Positions 41,753 through 50,900 of a stretch of 64,000 bases of DNA are shown here, piece after piece. Below the pieces are notes generated by a model, which worked only from the letters and a program-made list of their open reading frames with translations, was not told the DNA's origin and searched no databases. Source of the stretch: Nocardioides kongjuensis (lineage in GTDB: Bacteria; Actinomycetota; Actinomycetes; Propionibacteriales; Nocardioidaceae); contig NZ_JACCBF010000001.1 in the NCBI RefSeq assembly GCF_013409625.1, positions 2,049,001-2,113,000 on the forward strand, written 5' to 3'. Every line of letters begins with the position of its first letter. The stretch's first letter is position 1. Position numbers and translations under genes: made by a program.

Positions 41753-43114
41753 CTACGGCGCGGGCGCGAGCGGCGTGAGCGGGTTGCCGGCCGGGATGGA
41801 CGAGCAGGTGCTCGGCGCGGGCACGCCGGCGAAGCGGGCGTTGAGCCAGGCCATCGCCTCGGGCAGCCAGAACGGCACCGAGGTGAAGTGGCTGAGCGGG
41901 TACTCGCGGTGCACGACCGGGAGCCCGTCGGCGCAGTACTGCTTCGCGAGCGAGCGCACGTCGCCGGCGATCATCACGCCGTCGCCGGGGCCGAGAGTCC
42001 TGCTGCGCGGGGTGCCCTCGAGCTCGCCGGCCGTGCCCTGGCCGATGAACATCGGCACGGTCGGCGTGGGCCGGGTGCCGAGGTTGAGCTGGTTGACCGT
42101 GTCGACGAAGACCGGGATCCGCGCCGGGTCTGCGTACTCGGGCTTGGTCATCTTGCGCCAGGTCAGGCCCGGGTAGGCGCCGAGGACCTGGGCGATGGAG
42201 GCCTTCTGGAGCTTGGCGTAGACCTGCTTGCCGTAGTCGTTGAGGTAGGGCGTCAGGTCGATGCCGAACCCTCGGGCGACCCCCACCACGGCCATCGGGA
42301 TGACCCCGGCCCAGACCATCGAGCCGTCGACGTAGCCGAGGTTGGCCGAGGGGCGCACGAGGACGCCGCCCTCGGCGGCACCGACCAGGCGCCGGTCGAT
42401 GTCGGGGGCGTAGCCCGGCGCGAGGACCGAGGCCCAGTTGGTCGCGATGGCGCCGCCGGAGTAGCCGATCAGGCCGATCCGCGCGGTCGGGGCGATGCCG
42501 GTGCCCGGCGCCTTCAGCGCGGCGCGCAGGGAGTCGAGGGTGACCTGGCCGTACTCCGGCCCGGCGGCGAAGTCGGCGGTCGGGCCCTGGGTGTCGGCGA
42601 CCACGATCGCGTAGCCCTGGAGCAGGAAGCCGGCGAACAGCGTCGTCTCGACGTGCGCGGCCATCACACCCGGGCTGAACACGCCGGAGTAGGCGCGGGA
42701 CGGGCCGTCCTCGGGGTTGAGCGAGTCGTAGAACGACTGGTAGCCGATCACCTTGGCGGTGCGGCCGACGAGCGGCCGGACCACCGTCGTGACGCCGGCG
42801 ACGGCCTCACCGCGCTGGTCGGTCGTGCGGAACAGGACCTGCACCAGCTGGAGCGGCAGCGGCAGCCTCGCGATCCGGTACGGCAGCGCGCGGGTCGCCA
42901 GGACCGTCCCCGGCGCGAGGTCCGCGAGCGGGGTGCTGCCCGTGTAGGTGAAGAAGGGGTCCGGAGTCGCCGCCGCCTCCTGCCTCGCCCCCTGCGCCGT
43001 CGGTACGACGGCCGGTCGCGCCTGCGACGATCCCGCGGGTGCGAGCGTCGCCACCGTTGCCATCACTGCCGCCAGCGCAGCGCCGAAGCGCACCCGCCTC
43101 CTGGAGATCCCCAT
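41753..43114 (-). CDS. secreted lipase-family protein, 453 aa
   Basis: An exported esterase of the fungal-secretory-lipase (LIP) type. The signal peptide (MGISRRRVRFGAALAAVMAT, then AGSSQARP) is followed by a hydrolase core with VLFRTTDQRGE, the nucleophile elbow GYSGGA, and the C-terminal Asp/His region including YPLSHFTSVPFW. Cysteines in QYCADGLP and STCSS may pair. It starts at ATG 43114, 32 bp after the transglutaminase-like gene on the same strand. It probably releases fatty acids outside the cell that the nearby operon can store. Confidence 0.88.
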   Translation of the reverse strand: MGISRRRVRFGAALAAVMATVATLAPAGSSQARPAVVPTAQGARQEAAATPDPFFTYTGSTPLADLAPGTVLATRALPYRIARLPLPLQLVQVLFRTTDQRGEAVAGVTTVVRPLVGRTAKVIGYQSFYDSLNPEDGPSRAYSGVFSPGVMAAHVETTLFAGFLLQGYAIVVADTQGPTADFAAGPEYGQVTLDSLRAALKAPGTGIAPTARIGLIGYSGGAIATNWASVLAPGYAPDIDRRLVGAAEGGVLVRPSANLGYVDGSMVWAGVIPMAVVGVARGFGIDLTPYLNDYGKQVYAKLQKASIAQVLGAYPGLTWRKMTKPEYADPARIPVFVDTVNQLNLGTRPTPTVPMFIGQGTAGELEGTPRSRTLGPGDGVMIAGDVRSLAKQYCADGLPVVHREYPLSHFTSVPFWLPEAMAWLNARFAGVPAPSTCSSIPAGNPLTPLAPAP

Positions 43115-43146
43115 GCCGGGATGGTTGTTGACAGTCCTGTCACTTG

Positions 43147-45618
43147 TCAACGGTCGCGATGGAGGATCCCGGCCACTCCCCGCGCCAGTCGGCGCCCTCC
43201 GGCCCGGACCCGGACCACCGGGCCCAGCGCGGCGAACCAGCGCCCGGCACGGCGCGCCCTGCTCCCGAGCCCGGCGCGGAGGCGCTCGAGGCCGGCCCGC
43301 CACGGCACGGAGGCCAGCGAGAAGCGGGCCAGCAGCCGACGCCACCACGGGGTGGCCTTGCGGATCCGGCGCAGCGCGGTGTCGACGTCGGCCCAGTAGG
43401 CGTGTGCCTCCTCCGGGGTGGGCTCGCCCGCGCCGTATACGTGACGGTCGGCGGTGTGGGCGAGCGTGACGACCGGCACGGCGTCGTACCTCTCCGCGAC
43501 GGCGTAGGCGCTCTCGCGGCGGGTGGAACCCGGCGCGGGCCGCACCCCGAGGTCGCGCACGCGGTCGGCGAGCTCGTGCCAGGCACCGGTCAGGCGCCGG
43601 GTCGGGTCGTCGGCACGGCGGCGGCGTCGCCGGCGCAGGAACTTGAACAGCAGCACCCCCCACAGCGGCGAGAGCAGGAGCGCGACCTTCGCGACGTCGA
43701 GGGCGATGCCGAGGATGGTGCCGAGCACCGCGAGCACGTCGAGCTCCTTGCGGTGGCCGTCGCCCTGCTGGAGGTTGTCGCTGGCCTCCTTCGGCTCGCC
43801 CGGCACGCGCGGTGGCTGCAGGACCTGGGGCTGGGGTTCCTCGTCCGGGTCGTCGTTGGGCTTGCGCAGCTTGTGGTCCTCGGGCGGGGTCGGGTCGAAG
43901 GGCACCCAGCCGGCGCCCGCGAGCTTGACCTCGGTCCAGGCGCTGATGTCCTGCCCGCGCACGTCGTCGCCGCCCGGCGGCACCTTGAACCCCAGCACCA
44001 CCCGGATCGGGAGGCCCATCTGCTGACCGATGACGGCCATGGCCGCGGCGTACTGCTCCGCGTCCCCGACGGGCGTCGCGGTCTTGGTGAGCTCTGCCAG
44101 GCGACTGGCGCCGTGCCCGGCCGGGACGTCGTCGTCGATGCCGTCGGAGTAGAAGCCGTGCTCGCGGAAGGCGTCGCGCAGGAACAGCGCGAGCTCGCCG
44201 CCCGAGCCGCCGGCGAACTTGTCGTCGACCTGCCAGCGCTGCACCCGGTCGGCCAGCTCCTCCGGCACGATCCTGGGCGCCGGCAGCGAGACCGACGGGT
44301 CGGCGGCGAGGACCGCGATCTCCTCGTCGACCAGCGGCGGCGGGGTGACCGCCTCCACCTCGAACGTGGTGCCTGTCGTGACGCCGCCGATCTGGGCGAC
44401 GGTCCCGGTCTCGCGGTTGATGACCAGCTCGGCGGCGGAGGCGTCGTCGGCACGACCGTCCCTGACCGGGGTCATGGACAGGGTGTCGCCGACGCTGGGG
44501 ACCCACACGCCGGTGTAGCCGGTAACCGTGATGGAGCCGCGGGTCGTGGCCTTGGCCTCGGCGTCGGGGTCGTTGCGCAGCCGGCGGAAGGTGCCGGAGT
44601 CGTGGGCGCTCTCGGGGCCGCCCGAGACGTTCCACACGATGCCGTCGTACGTGTCCATCACGGCCAACCGGACGCGGGTGCCGCTGTCGAGGTCGTTGAC
44701 GGAGAACAGCGAGGTCTCCGTGCGCAGCGGCTCCTTCTTGTAGGCGCGGAACTTCGACAGCGGGCTCGGGTAGTCGTGGGGGTCGAACGGCGGGTCGACG
44801 TGGTCGCGCAGCACGACCCGGTTGGCCTGGGGGTCGGCGAGGGCGCCCAGCCCGCTCGCCGCTCCCCCGGCCACCCCGACGACGACGAGGGTGGCGAGCA
44901 CCCGGCGGCCCCACCGGGCACGGACATGGCGCAGCGAGCGCCAGCGCAGCCACACGAGGCCGATGACGGCACCGACCAGGCCGCGGGTCAGCGCTGCGGG
45001 CGCGGTCACGTCGCCGAACGCAGCCGACAGCACCAGGACCAGGGCCAGGACGACGCCCGCGAGGCCGGGCCACCGGGAGCGCCACAGCAGCACGCCGGCG
45101 GTGAGTCCCCCGACCAGTCCGGTCACGAGCGGGACGATGAGCACGACGCCGGTCTCGGTGAGCGGCACGGGCAGGGTCAGCGACTCCCGCCAGGACTGCA
45201 CCAGCCCGATGACCAGGTCGTGCAGCGAGTCGGCCGTCGGCACGAGCCCGTTGGCGGTGCGGTTGGGCACGGCCACCGCGGACCCGACCAGCAGGTAGGC
45301 GACAGCAACGGCGAGCGCGGTCAGCCACGGGCCCCACCGCCACCGGGCGCCGGTCCAGGCGATGACGACGCCGAGGACCAGGCCGACGACGACGGCGACC
45401 AGCCAGCGGTCGCCGGTCCACGCCTGGCCCAGCGGCCAGGCGCACAGGACGCCGAGCCCGACCACGAGCACCGCGTCGATCACCGTCAGCCACCACGGCG
45501 GCAGCACCCCGCGCCCGCGACGGCGCTGCGGGACGACCACCACGGGTCCCCCGCGGCTGGCCGAACGGCTGCTACCGCGGACGGGCGGCGGGACGGGGGC
45601 ACTGGTCGGGTGACTCAT
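43147..45618 (-). CDS. membrane protein with degenerate transglutaminase-like domain, 823 aa
   Basis: Five or six N-terminal membrane helices (DUF3488-like, to about 235) precede an extracytoplasmic region with a transglutaminase-fold domain and a late membrane helix, followed by a basic cytoplasmic tail. In active members the core reads G-D-C-E-Q and later H-A-W; here these are VGDAEQYAAAMA and DISAWTEV, so the Cys and His appear to be Ala and Ser, while FDPTP keeps the Asp. It is therefore probably a pseudoenzyme. ATG 45618 overlaps the DUF58 stop. MoxR-DUF58-transglutaminase clusters are widespread and thought to act in envelope protein assembly. Confidence 0.88.
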   Translation of the reverse strand: MSHPTSAPVPPPVRGSSRSASRGGPVVVVPQRRRGRGVLPPWWLTVIDAVLVVGLGVLCAWPLGQAWTGDRWLVAVVVGLVLGVVIAWTGARWRWGPWLTALAVAVAYLLVGSAVAVPNRTANGLVPTADSLHDLVIGLVQSWRESLTLPVPLTETGVVLIVPLVTGLVGGLTAGVLLWRSRWPGLAGVVLALVLVLSAAFGDVTAPAALTRGLVGAVIGLVWLRWRSLRHVRARWGRRVLATLVVVGVAGGAASGLGALADPQANRVVLRDHVDPPFDPHDYPSPLSKFRAYKKEPLRTETSLFSVNDLDSGTRVRLAVMDTYDGIVWNVSGGPESAHDSGTFRRLRNDPDAEAKATTRGSITVTGYTGVWVPSVGDTLSMTPVRDGRADDASAAELVINRETGTVAQIGGVTTGTTFEVEAVTPPPLVDEEIAVLAADPSVSLPAPRIVPEELADRVQRWQVDDKFAGGSGGELALFLRDAFREHGFYSDGIDDDVPAGHGASRLAELTKTATPVGDAEQYAAAMAVIGQQMGLPIRVVLGFKVPPGGDDVRGQDISAWTEVKLAGAGWVPFDPTPPEDHKLRKPNDDPDEEPQPQVLQPPRVPGEPKEASDNLQQGDGHRKELDVLAVLGTILGIALDVAKVALLLSPLWGVLLFKFLRRRRRRRADDPTRRLTGAWHELADRVRDLGVRPAPGSTRRESAYAVAERYDAVPVVTLAHTADRHVYGAGEPTPEEAHAYWADVDTALRRIRKATPWWRRLLARFSLASVPWRAGLERLRAGLGSRARRAGRWFAALGPVVRVRAGGRRLARGVAGILHRDR

Positions 45619-46901
45619 GCCGACACCCGTCGTACGGCGACGCCGAGCTCCTCGAGGCGGCCCACCGTGGCGACGCCCAGGTCGCCGAGCCAGCGCACCG
45701 AGGGCTCCTCGCCGACCAGGCAGCGCACCGCGATCACCCGGGTGTCGACGGGGAGGTACTGACGGGCGCGGCGCAGGTCGGTGATCGACACCCCCGAGCC
45801 GATGCACAGCACCATCACGCTGGCGGCGAGCTCGTCGCCGCTGAGGTGACGGGCGACGTCGACGAGTCGGTTGGCCTGCCAGTCGTAGGTGAGCCCGGAG
45901 AGGCCGTCGAGGAACCGCTGGGCGCTCGCGGCGGGCAGCGAACCGTGGGACGAGGCGGCGCTCAGCCGCTGGCCGTCGGCGAGTGCCTGGGTCCCGAGCG
46001 AGCCGGCGACCGAGATGGCCAGTTCGAACTGCTCGTCGCTGGCGTAGTCCTCGAGCCGGGAGCTCACCATCGTGAGCAGGTGGGAGCGCCGGGTCTCCTC
46101 GAACTGGCGGACCATGAGGGTGCCGGTCTTGGCACTGGACTTCCAGTGGATGTGGCGGCGGTCGTCACCGGCGACGTAGCCGCGCAGGGCGTGGAAGGAC
46201 ACGTCGTTGTCGGACACCTTCGGCACCGTGCGTCCCTCGAGGTCGCGCACCAGGCCGGCCGCGGAGCCCTCGACGCGCAGCGTCTTGGGGTGGACGTAGA
46301 GGGTGTCCATCTCGCTGAGGTGCCGCTCGCGGCGCAGCAGGCCGAGCGGGTCGGACCGCACGGCCGTCACCGGGCCGACGTCGAGGACCGCGCGGTGCGC
46401 GGTCGGGACGGCGAACAGCTCCTCGTGCTCGGCACCGGGTGCCAGGCCCGGGAGCTCGAAGGCCGCCCGGCCGGCACCGACGGGGAACTCCACGACCAGC
46501 GAGCGCGAGCGGCGCCCGCTCGGGTTGGCCACGGTGAGGTACCCGTTGGCCCGCTCCCCCACGATCACCCGGTCCCGGGCGAGGTCGAGGCGGGCCAGCA
46601 GCGGCAGCCGACCGACGACGAACGCCACGGCGAGCAGCAGCACCAGGGCGAGGAACGCCCCGGCGACGACCAGCTCGCGCCAGTGCAGCATCGGACCGGC
46701 GACCAGCAGCGCGACCGCCAGCACGGCGACCACCCAGCCCGCGGGCGTGACCGCCTGCGTGACCGGCGCGACCACGCGGCGGACCCGCTGCGTGCGCTCG
46801 GCGACGCCGTCGCGCAACCGGCCGCCCAGCGCCTGGCGGCGACGGGACAGGTCGGTGAGCGTGCGGCGGACGCCGGCCGCCCAGGAACGGGGACCCTTCA
46901 T
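45615..46901 (-). CDS. DUF58 protein, 428 aa
   Basis: Two N-terminal membrane segments (WVVAVLAVALLVAGPML and VVAGAFLALVLLLAVAFVVG) precede a soluble DUF58 region with the signature HIHWKSSAKTGTLMVRQFEE and a vWA-like fold at the C terminus. DUF58 proteins partner with MoxR ATPases in metal insertion or complex assembly. The gene lies 4 bp downstream of MoxR and overlaps the next gene by 4 bases, so the three are one unit. Confidence 0.92.
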   Translation of the reverse strand: MKGPRSWAAGVRRTLTDLSRRRQALGGRLRDGVAERTQRVRRVVAPVTQAVTPAGWVVAVLAVALLVAGPMLHWRELVVAGAFLALVLLLAVAFVVGRLPLLARLDLARDRVIVGERANGYLTVANPSGRRSRSLVVEFPVGAGRAAFELPGLAPGAEHEELFAVPTAHRAVLDVGPVTAVRSDPLGLLRRERHLSEMDTLYVHPKTLRVEGSAAGLVRDLEGRTVPKVSDNDVSFHALRGYVAGDDRRHIHWKSSAKTGTLMVRQFEETRRSHLLTMVSSRLEDYASDEQFELAISVAGSLGTQALADGQRLSAASSHGSLPAASAQRFLDGLSGLTYDWQANRLVDVARHLSGDELAASVMVLCIGSGVSITDLRRARQYLPVDTRVIAVRCLVGEEPSVRWLGDLGVATVGRLEELGVAVRRVSA

Positions 46902-46905
46902 CGGC

Positions 46906-47877
46906 TCATCGACCAGCCGGCTCCAGCGGGACCGACACGCGCTCGAGCACCCGGCGCACGACGTCCTCGGTCGTCGTGCCGCGGAAGTCCTCCTCGGGGT
47001 CGAGGACCATCCGGTGGGCCAGGACCGGCACGGCGAGCGACTTCACGTCGTCGGGCACGACATAGCTGCGGCCGTAGGAGAGCGCCTGGGCGCGGGCGGC
47101 GCGGACCAGCGCGAGGCCGGCCCGCACGCTGGTGCCGAGCACCACCTCCGACGCCTCGCGCGTGCCCTCGGTCAGGCTCGAGACGTACTCGTAGATGGTC
47201 GGCTCGACGTGGACCTGCTGGGCCAGTCGGATCAGGTGGAGCACGTTGTCGCCGCTGATGATCGGCCGGAGCACGGTGGCCGCCTTGCCCTTCGGGGCGG
47301 TGGTGAGGATCTGGACCGTGCTCTCGTGGTCGGGGTAGCCGAGGGAGGTCTTGATCAGGAACCGGTCGAGCTGGGCCTCGGGCAGCCGGTAGGTGCCGGC
47401 CTGCTCGATCGGGTTCTGCGTCGCGATGACCATGAACGGCTGGCCCACCTGGTGGGTCACGCCGTCGACGGTGACCTGGTTCTCCTCCATCACCTCCAGC
47501 AGCGCCGACTGGGTCTTGGGCGAGGCCCGGTTGATCTCGTCGGCCAGCACGACGTTGGAGAAGATCGGCCCCTGGTGGAACTCGAACTGCTGGGAGCGCT
47601 GGTCGAAGATCGTGACCCCGGTGACGTCGCTGGGCAGCAGGTCCGGCGTGAACTGGATCCGGTGGTGGTCGCCCTGGATGGTCTGGGCGATGGCGCGCGC
47701 GAGCGAGGTCTTGCCCGTGCCGGGGTAGTCCTCGAGGAGCAGGTGCCCCTCCGCGAGCAGGGAGACGAACGCCAGCCGGACGACCTCGGTCTTGCCGACG
47801 ATCGCCTGCTCGACGTTGGCGACGAGCTGGGCGAAGGTCTGCGAGAACCACTCGGTCTCTTCGGTGGTGAGCGACAT
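46906..47877 (-). CDS. MoxR-family AAA+ ATPase, 323 aa
   Basis: A MoxR AAA+ chaperone: Walker A DYPGTGKTSLARA, Walker B VLADEINRASPKTQSALLEV, sensor ATQNPIEQAGTYRLPEAQLD and the C-terminal lid. The substrate is likely DUF58 or the neighbouring surface proteins. It is cytoplasmic. It is preceded by the giant Ig/FN3 protein and followed by DUF58. A GAAAGGA ribosome site stands before ATG 47877. Confidence 0.95.
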   Translation of the reverse strand: MSLTTEETEWFSQTFAQLVANVEQAIVGKTEVVRLAFVSLLAEGHLLLEDYPGTGKTSLARAIAQTIQGDHHRIQFTPDLLPSDVTGVTIFDQRSQQFEFHQGPIFSNVVLADEINRASPKTQSALLEVMEENQVTVDGVTHQVGQPFMVIATQNPIEQAGTYRLPEAQLDRFLIKTSLGYPDHESTVQILTTAPKGKAATVLRPIISGDNVLHLIRLAQQVHVEPTIYEYVSSLTEGTREASEVVLGTSVRAGLALVRAARAQALSYGRSYVVPDDVKSLAVPVLAHRMVLDPEEDFRGTTTEDVVRRVLERVSVPLEPAGR

Positions 47878-47928
47878 GGTGTCCTTTCGGGCTGCTGGTG
47901 GGATGGAGGCGGGGACGGCGTCCGGGCT

Positions 47929-50900
47929 TCAGCCGCCCTTGGCCGCCGAGGCGGGCACCCCGTCGACGAGGACGTCGGCCGACCCCGTCCCGCTGAAGGT
48001 GCAGTTGGCGCCGCCCACGCGGTAGACGAACTTGCCGTCGTAGAGACCGGAACCGCTGACGGTGCCGTCCATGCTGCCGCAGTCCGCGCTGGGTGCGACG
48101 CCCTTGAGGGTGACCGCGATCGGTTGGGACACCCTCGCGAAGCCGTACCCGGTCACCAGCAGGGCGAAGTTGTTGCCGTTGGTGAAGCTCGCACTGAGGA
48201 TCTTGTCCTTCGAGCGCGCCTGCAGCGTGACCTCGTTGCTGTACTGCCGGTCGCCCGTGGCCGAGGAGACCGCCCGGGCCTTGATCGTCGCCGTCGCGCC
48301 GCCTTCGGGAACGTCCACGGAGAACTGGCCGCCGTAGTCCTGGAAGGCACCGCCGTCGACGCTGACCTGGAGCTTCAGGATCGACTTGCCGTTGTAGGAG
48401 TCGTCCTTCGGTGCCAACTGGAACAGCGCGGCGTAGTGGGACGACGAGGTGGTCGAGTTGAGCGTCGGGTCCAGGGGCTTGCCCCACGTGTCCACGTTGG
48501 CGATCGAGTCCACCGCGCCGTCGACCGGGTCGCCACCGTTGTAGGTCACCGCCCACACCTTGACCGAGTGCGTGCCGTTGTTGGGGAAGGTGATGTCGAT
48601 ACCGCCGGAGGGCGCGCTGCCCACGGACGTCGGTGCGTTCGAGTCGGTCTGGACCATGTAGCGCTTGATCTCGAGCCCGCCGTCGTCCTGGGGCGGATCC
48701 CAGGCCAGCGTGGCGGTCCGGTCCGCCGGGGACTCCCGCGTCTGCCGCAGGTTGCGCACCGGGCTGGCCTTGGTCCACGGCCGGCCGGAGGCGCTCGGGC
48801 TCGGGTCGCTGGTCCCGGCGTCGTTCACGGCGGCCACCGTGAAGGTCACGACCTTGCCCTTCTCGATGCCGTCGCTGCTGTCGAACAGCTTGGAGGTGGC
48901 CGATCCGTCGACGGAGTACGTCGACTGGCGACACCCGGTGCAGCTGATCTCGTAGCGGGAGACCGCGTTGCCGTTGCTCTGGTTGGCGGTCCACTTGCTC
49001 CAGTCGATCTGCACCCACGGCCGCTCGGTGTAGCTGTCGGCCTGGCTCGCCTTGAGCTGCGGAGGCGAACCCGACTTCAGTGGGACGCCGAACGGGGTCC
49101 CGGCCTTCGACGGTCCGGAGAACTGCCGGCGGGGCTCGACGTCGTTGACCGCCCGGATCTCGAAGGCGTACGGCGTCCCGTTGACCAGCCCGGGAATGAC
49201 CAGCGACCGGGCCGTGCCACCCGCCGTCCACGTGTTGGTGCTGCCAGCCTCCTTGATCTCGTAGGCGGTGATCGGCGAGCCCTCGTTGGCAGGAGGCGTC
49301 CAGCGCACGGTGAGCTGGCGGTCCATCCGGCTCCCGGTCGGGCGGGGCTCGTTGACGATGGTCGGCGGGGACATCAGCTCGGGCGCCTTGTTGGGGACGA
49401 TCTCCTCCGAGGCGGGGCTCGTCTTGCTCCACCCCTCGCTGTTGCGGGCGCGCACGACGAAGCTGTAGGCCTGCCCCGGCGTGAGGTTCACCAGTCGGCA
49501 GGTCGGGTCGGCGCAGCTTTGCCGGAAGCCCTTGCCGTCGGTGACCTCGTACTCCTCGATGGGCGCGCCGTTGGCCGCCGGCTCACGCCAGGACAGCACT
49601 GCCGAGGACGCCTCGACCGACGACGGGATGGGCCGGTCGGGCGCGTCGGGCACGGCCACCACGGTGACGGTGATCCGTGCGGTGCGGTTGCGGGAGCTGT
49701 CGCCGGACGCGTCGGCGACCGTGGCCGTGACCACCGACGTCCCGGTCTTCGTCGGGGTGAACCGGACGAACGTGCCGTCGGCCCGGAGGCCGGACAGGGC
49801 AGGCCCCGAGGCGACCCGGGCGTCGCTGACCTTCAACGGCTTGTCGGGGTAGGGGTTGACCGCGGAGGCCGCGACGTCCACACCCATCTCCTCGTCCTTA
49901 GTGGCCGTCACCGTGATCGGCGAGACGCGCAGCTCGGGACGGTCGTTGCCGACGACGCGCACCGTCACGACGCCCTCGTCCTGACCGCCGTGGCCGTCGT
50001 CGGCGAGGAGGTGGACCTGAGGGGGCGTCGCGGCGTCGACCTTCGCGCCGCCACCGGCCTCGACCTTGAGCAGGGTGCTGTCGGAGGCGATGCTGGCGCT
50101 GATGCCGTCGTCGACGGACGTGACGGTCCAGCTCATCGTCTTCTCGTCGCCCTCGTTGGCGTCGCGGGTCAGTCCGGACAGGTCGACCTGTGCCGGGTCG
50201 CCGTCGACGGCGACGTCGACCGACGCGTTGCGCATCGCCGGAGGCACGTTGCCGGACGGCACGACGTCGATCGGGATCGTGAGGAGTGCAGTGAGAGCTC
50301 TGTCCTCGGCCAGGGTGCGCCCGTCGGTGACCTTGACGGTGACCGACGCGGGGCCGACGTGGTTGCGGGCCGGCACGAACCTCAGCGACGTGGGCTCACC
50401 CTCGACCGGGCCGACGATGCCGTTGATCGCGGAAGGCTCGGTGTCGGGGACGATCCGGGGGTGCCGGCCCGCGCGGGTGACGACGAGGTCCTCGAGGTCG
50501 ACGTCGGTCGGCGACCCCGCCGGGGCCTTGACCGGCACCAGGTCCTTGTCGGTGGTGAGCTGCGGCGGGACGTTGTCGGTGCCGGTGACGTAGATGACGC
50601 CGTAGGTGCCGCCGGACTCGTCGTCGGCGTCGTCGAGCTGGTAGAGCACGACCTGGTCCTCGGCCGCGAGCCGGACCCGCACGCTGCTCTCGTCGCGGAC
50701 CTCGCACTCGCCCTTGCTCCCGGCGTCGCAGCTGGTGACCCGGAGGTCGGCCTTGGCGCCGTCGAAGTCGACGTCGTTGTCGAGCACGGGGATCTCGACC
50801 GTCTCCCCCGGGTCGCGGCCGATGACGTCGCTGAGGTCTGCGACGTCGTCGCGTGCGATCGGCGCGTAGAACGGGGCGTCCCGGCTCGCGGTCACCTTCA

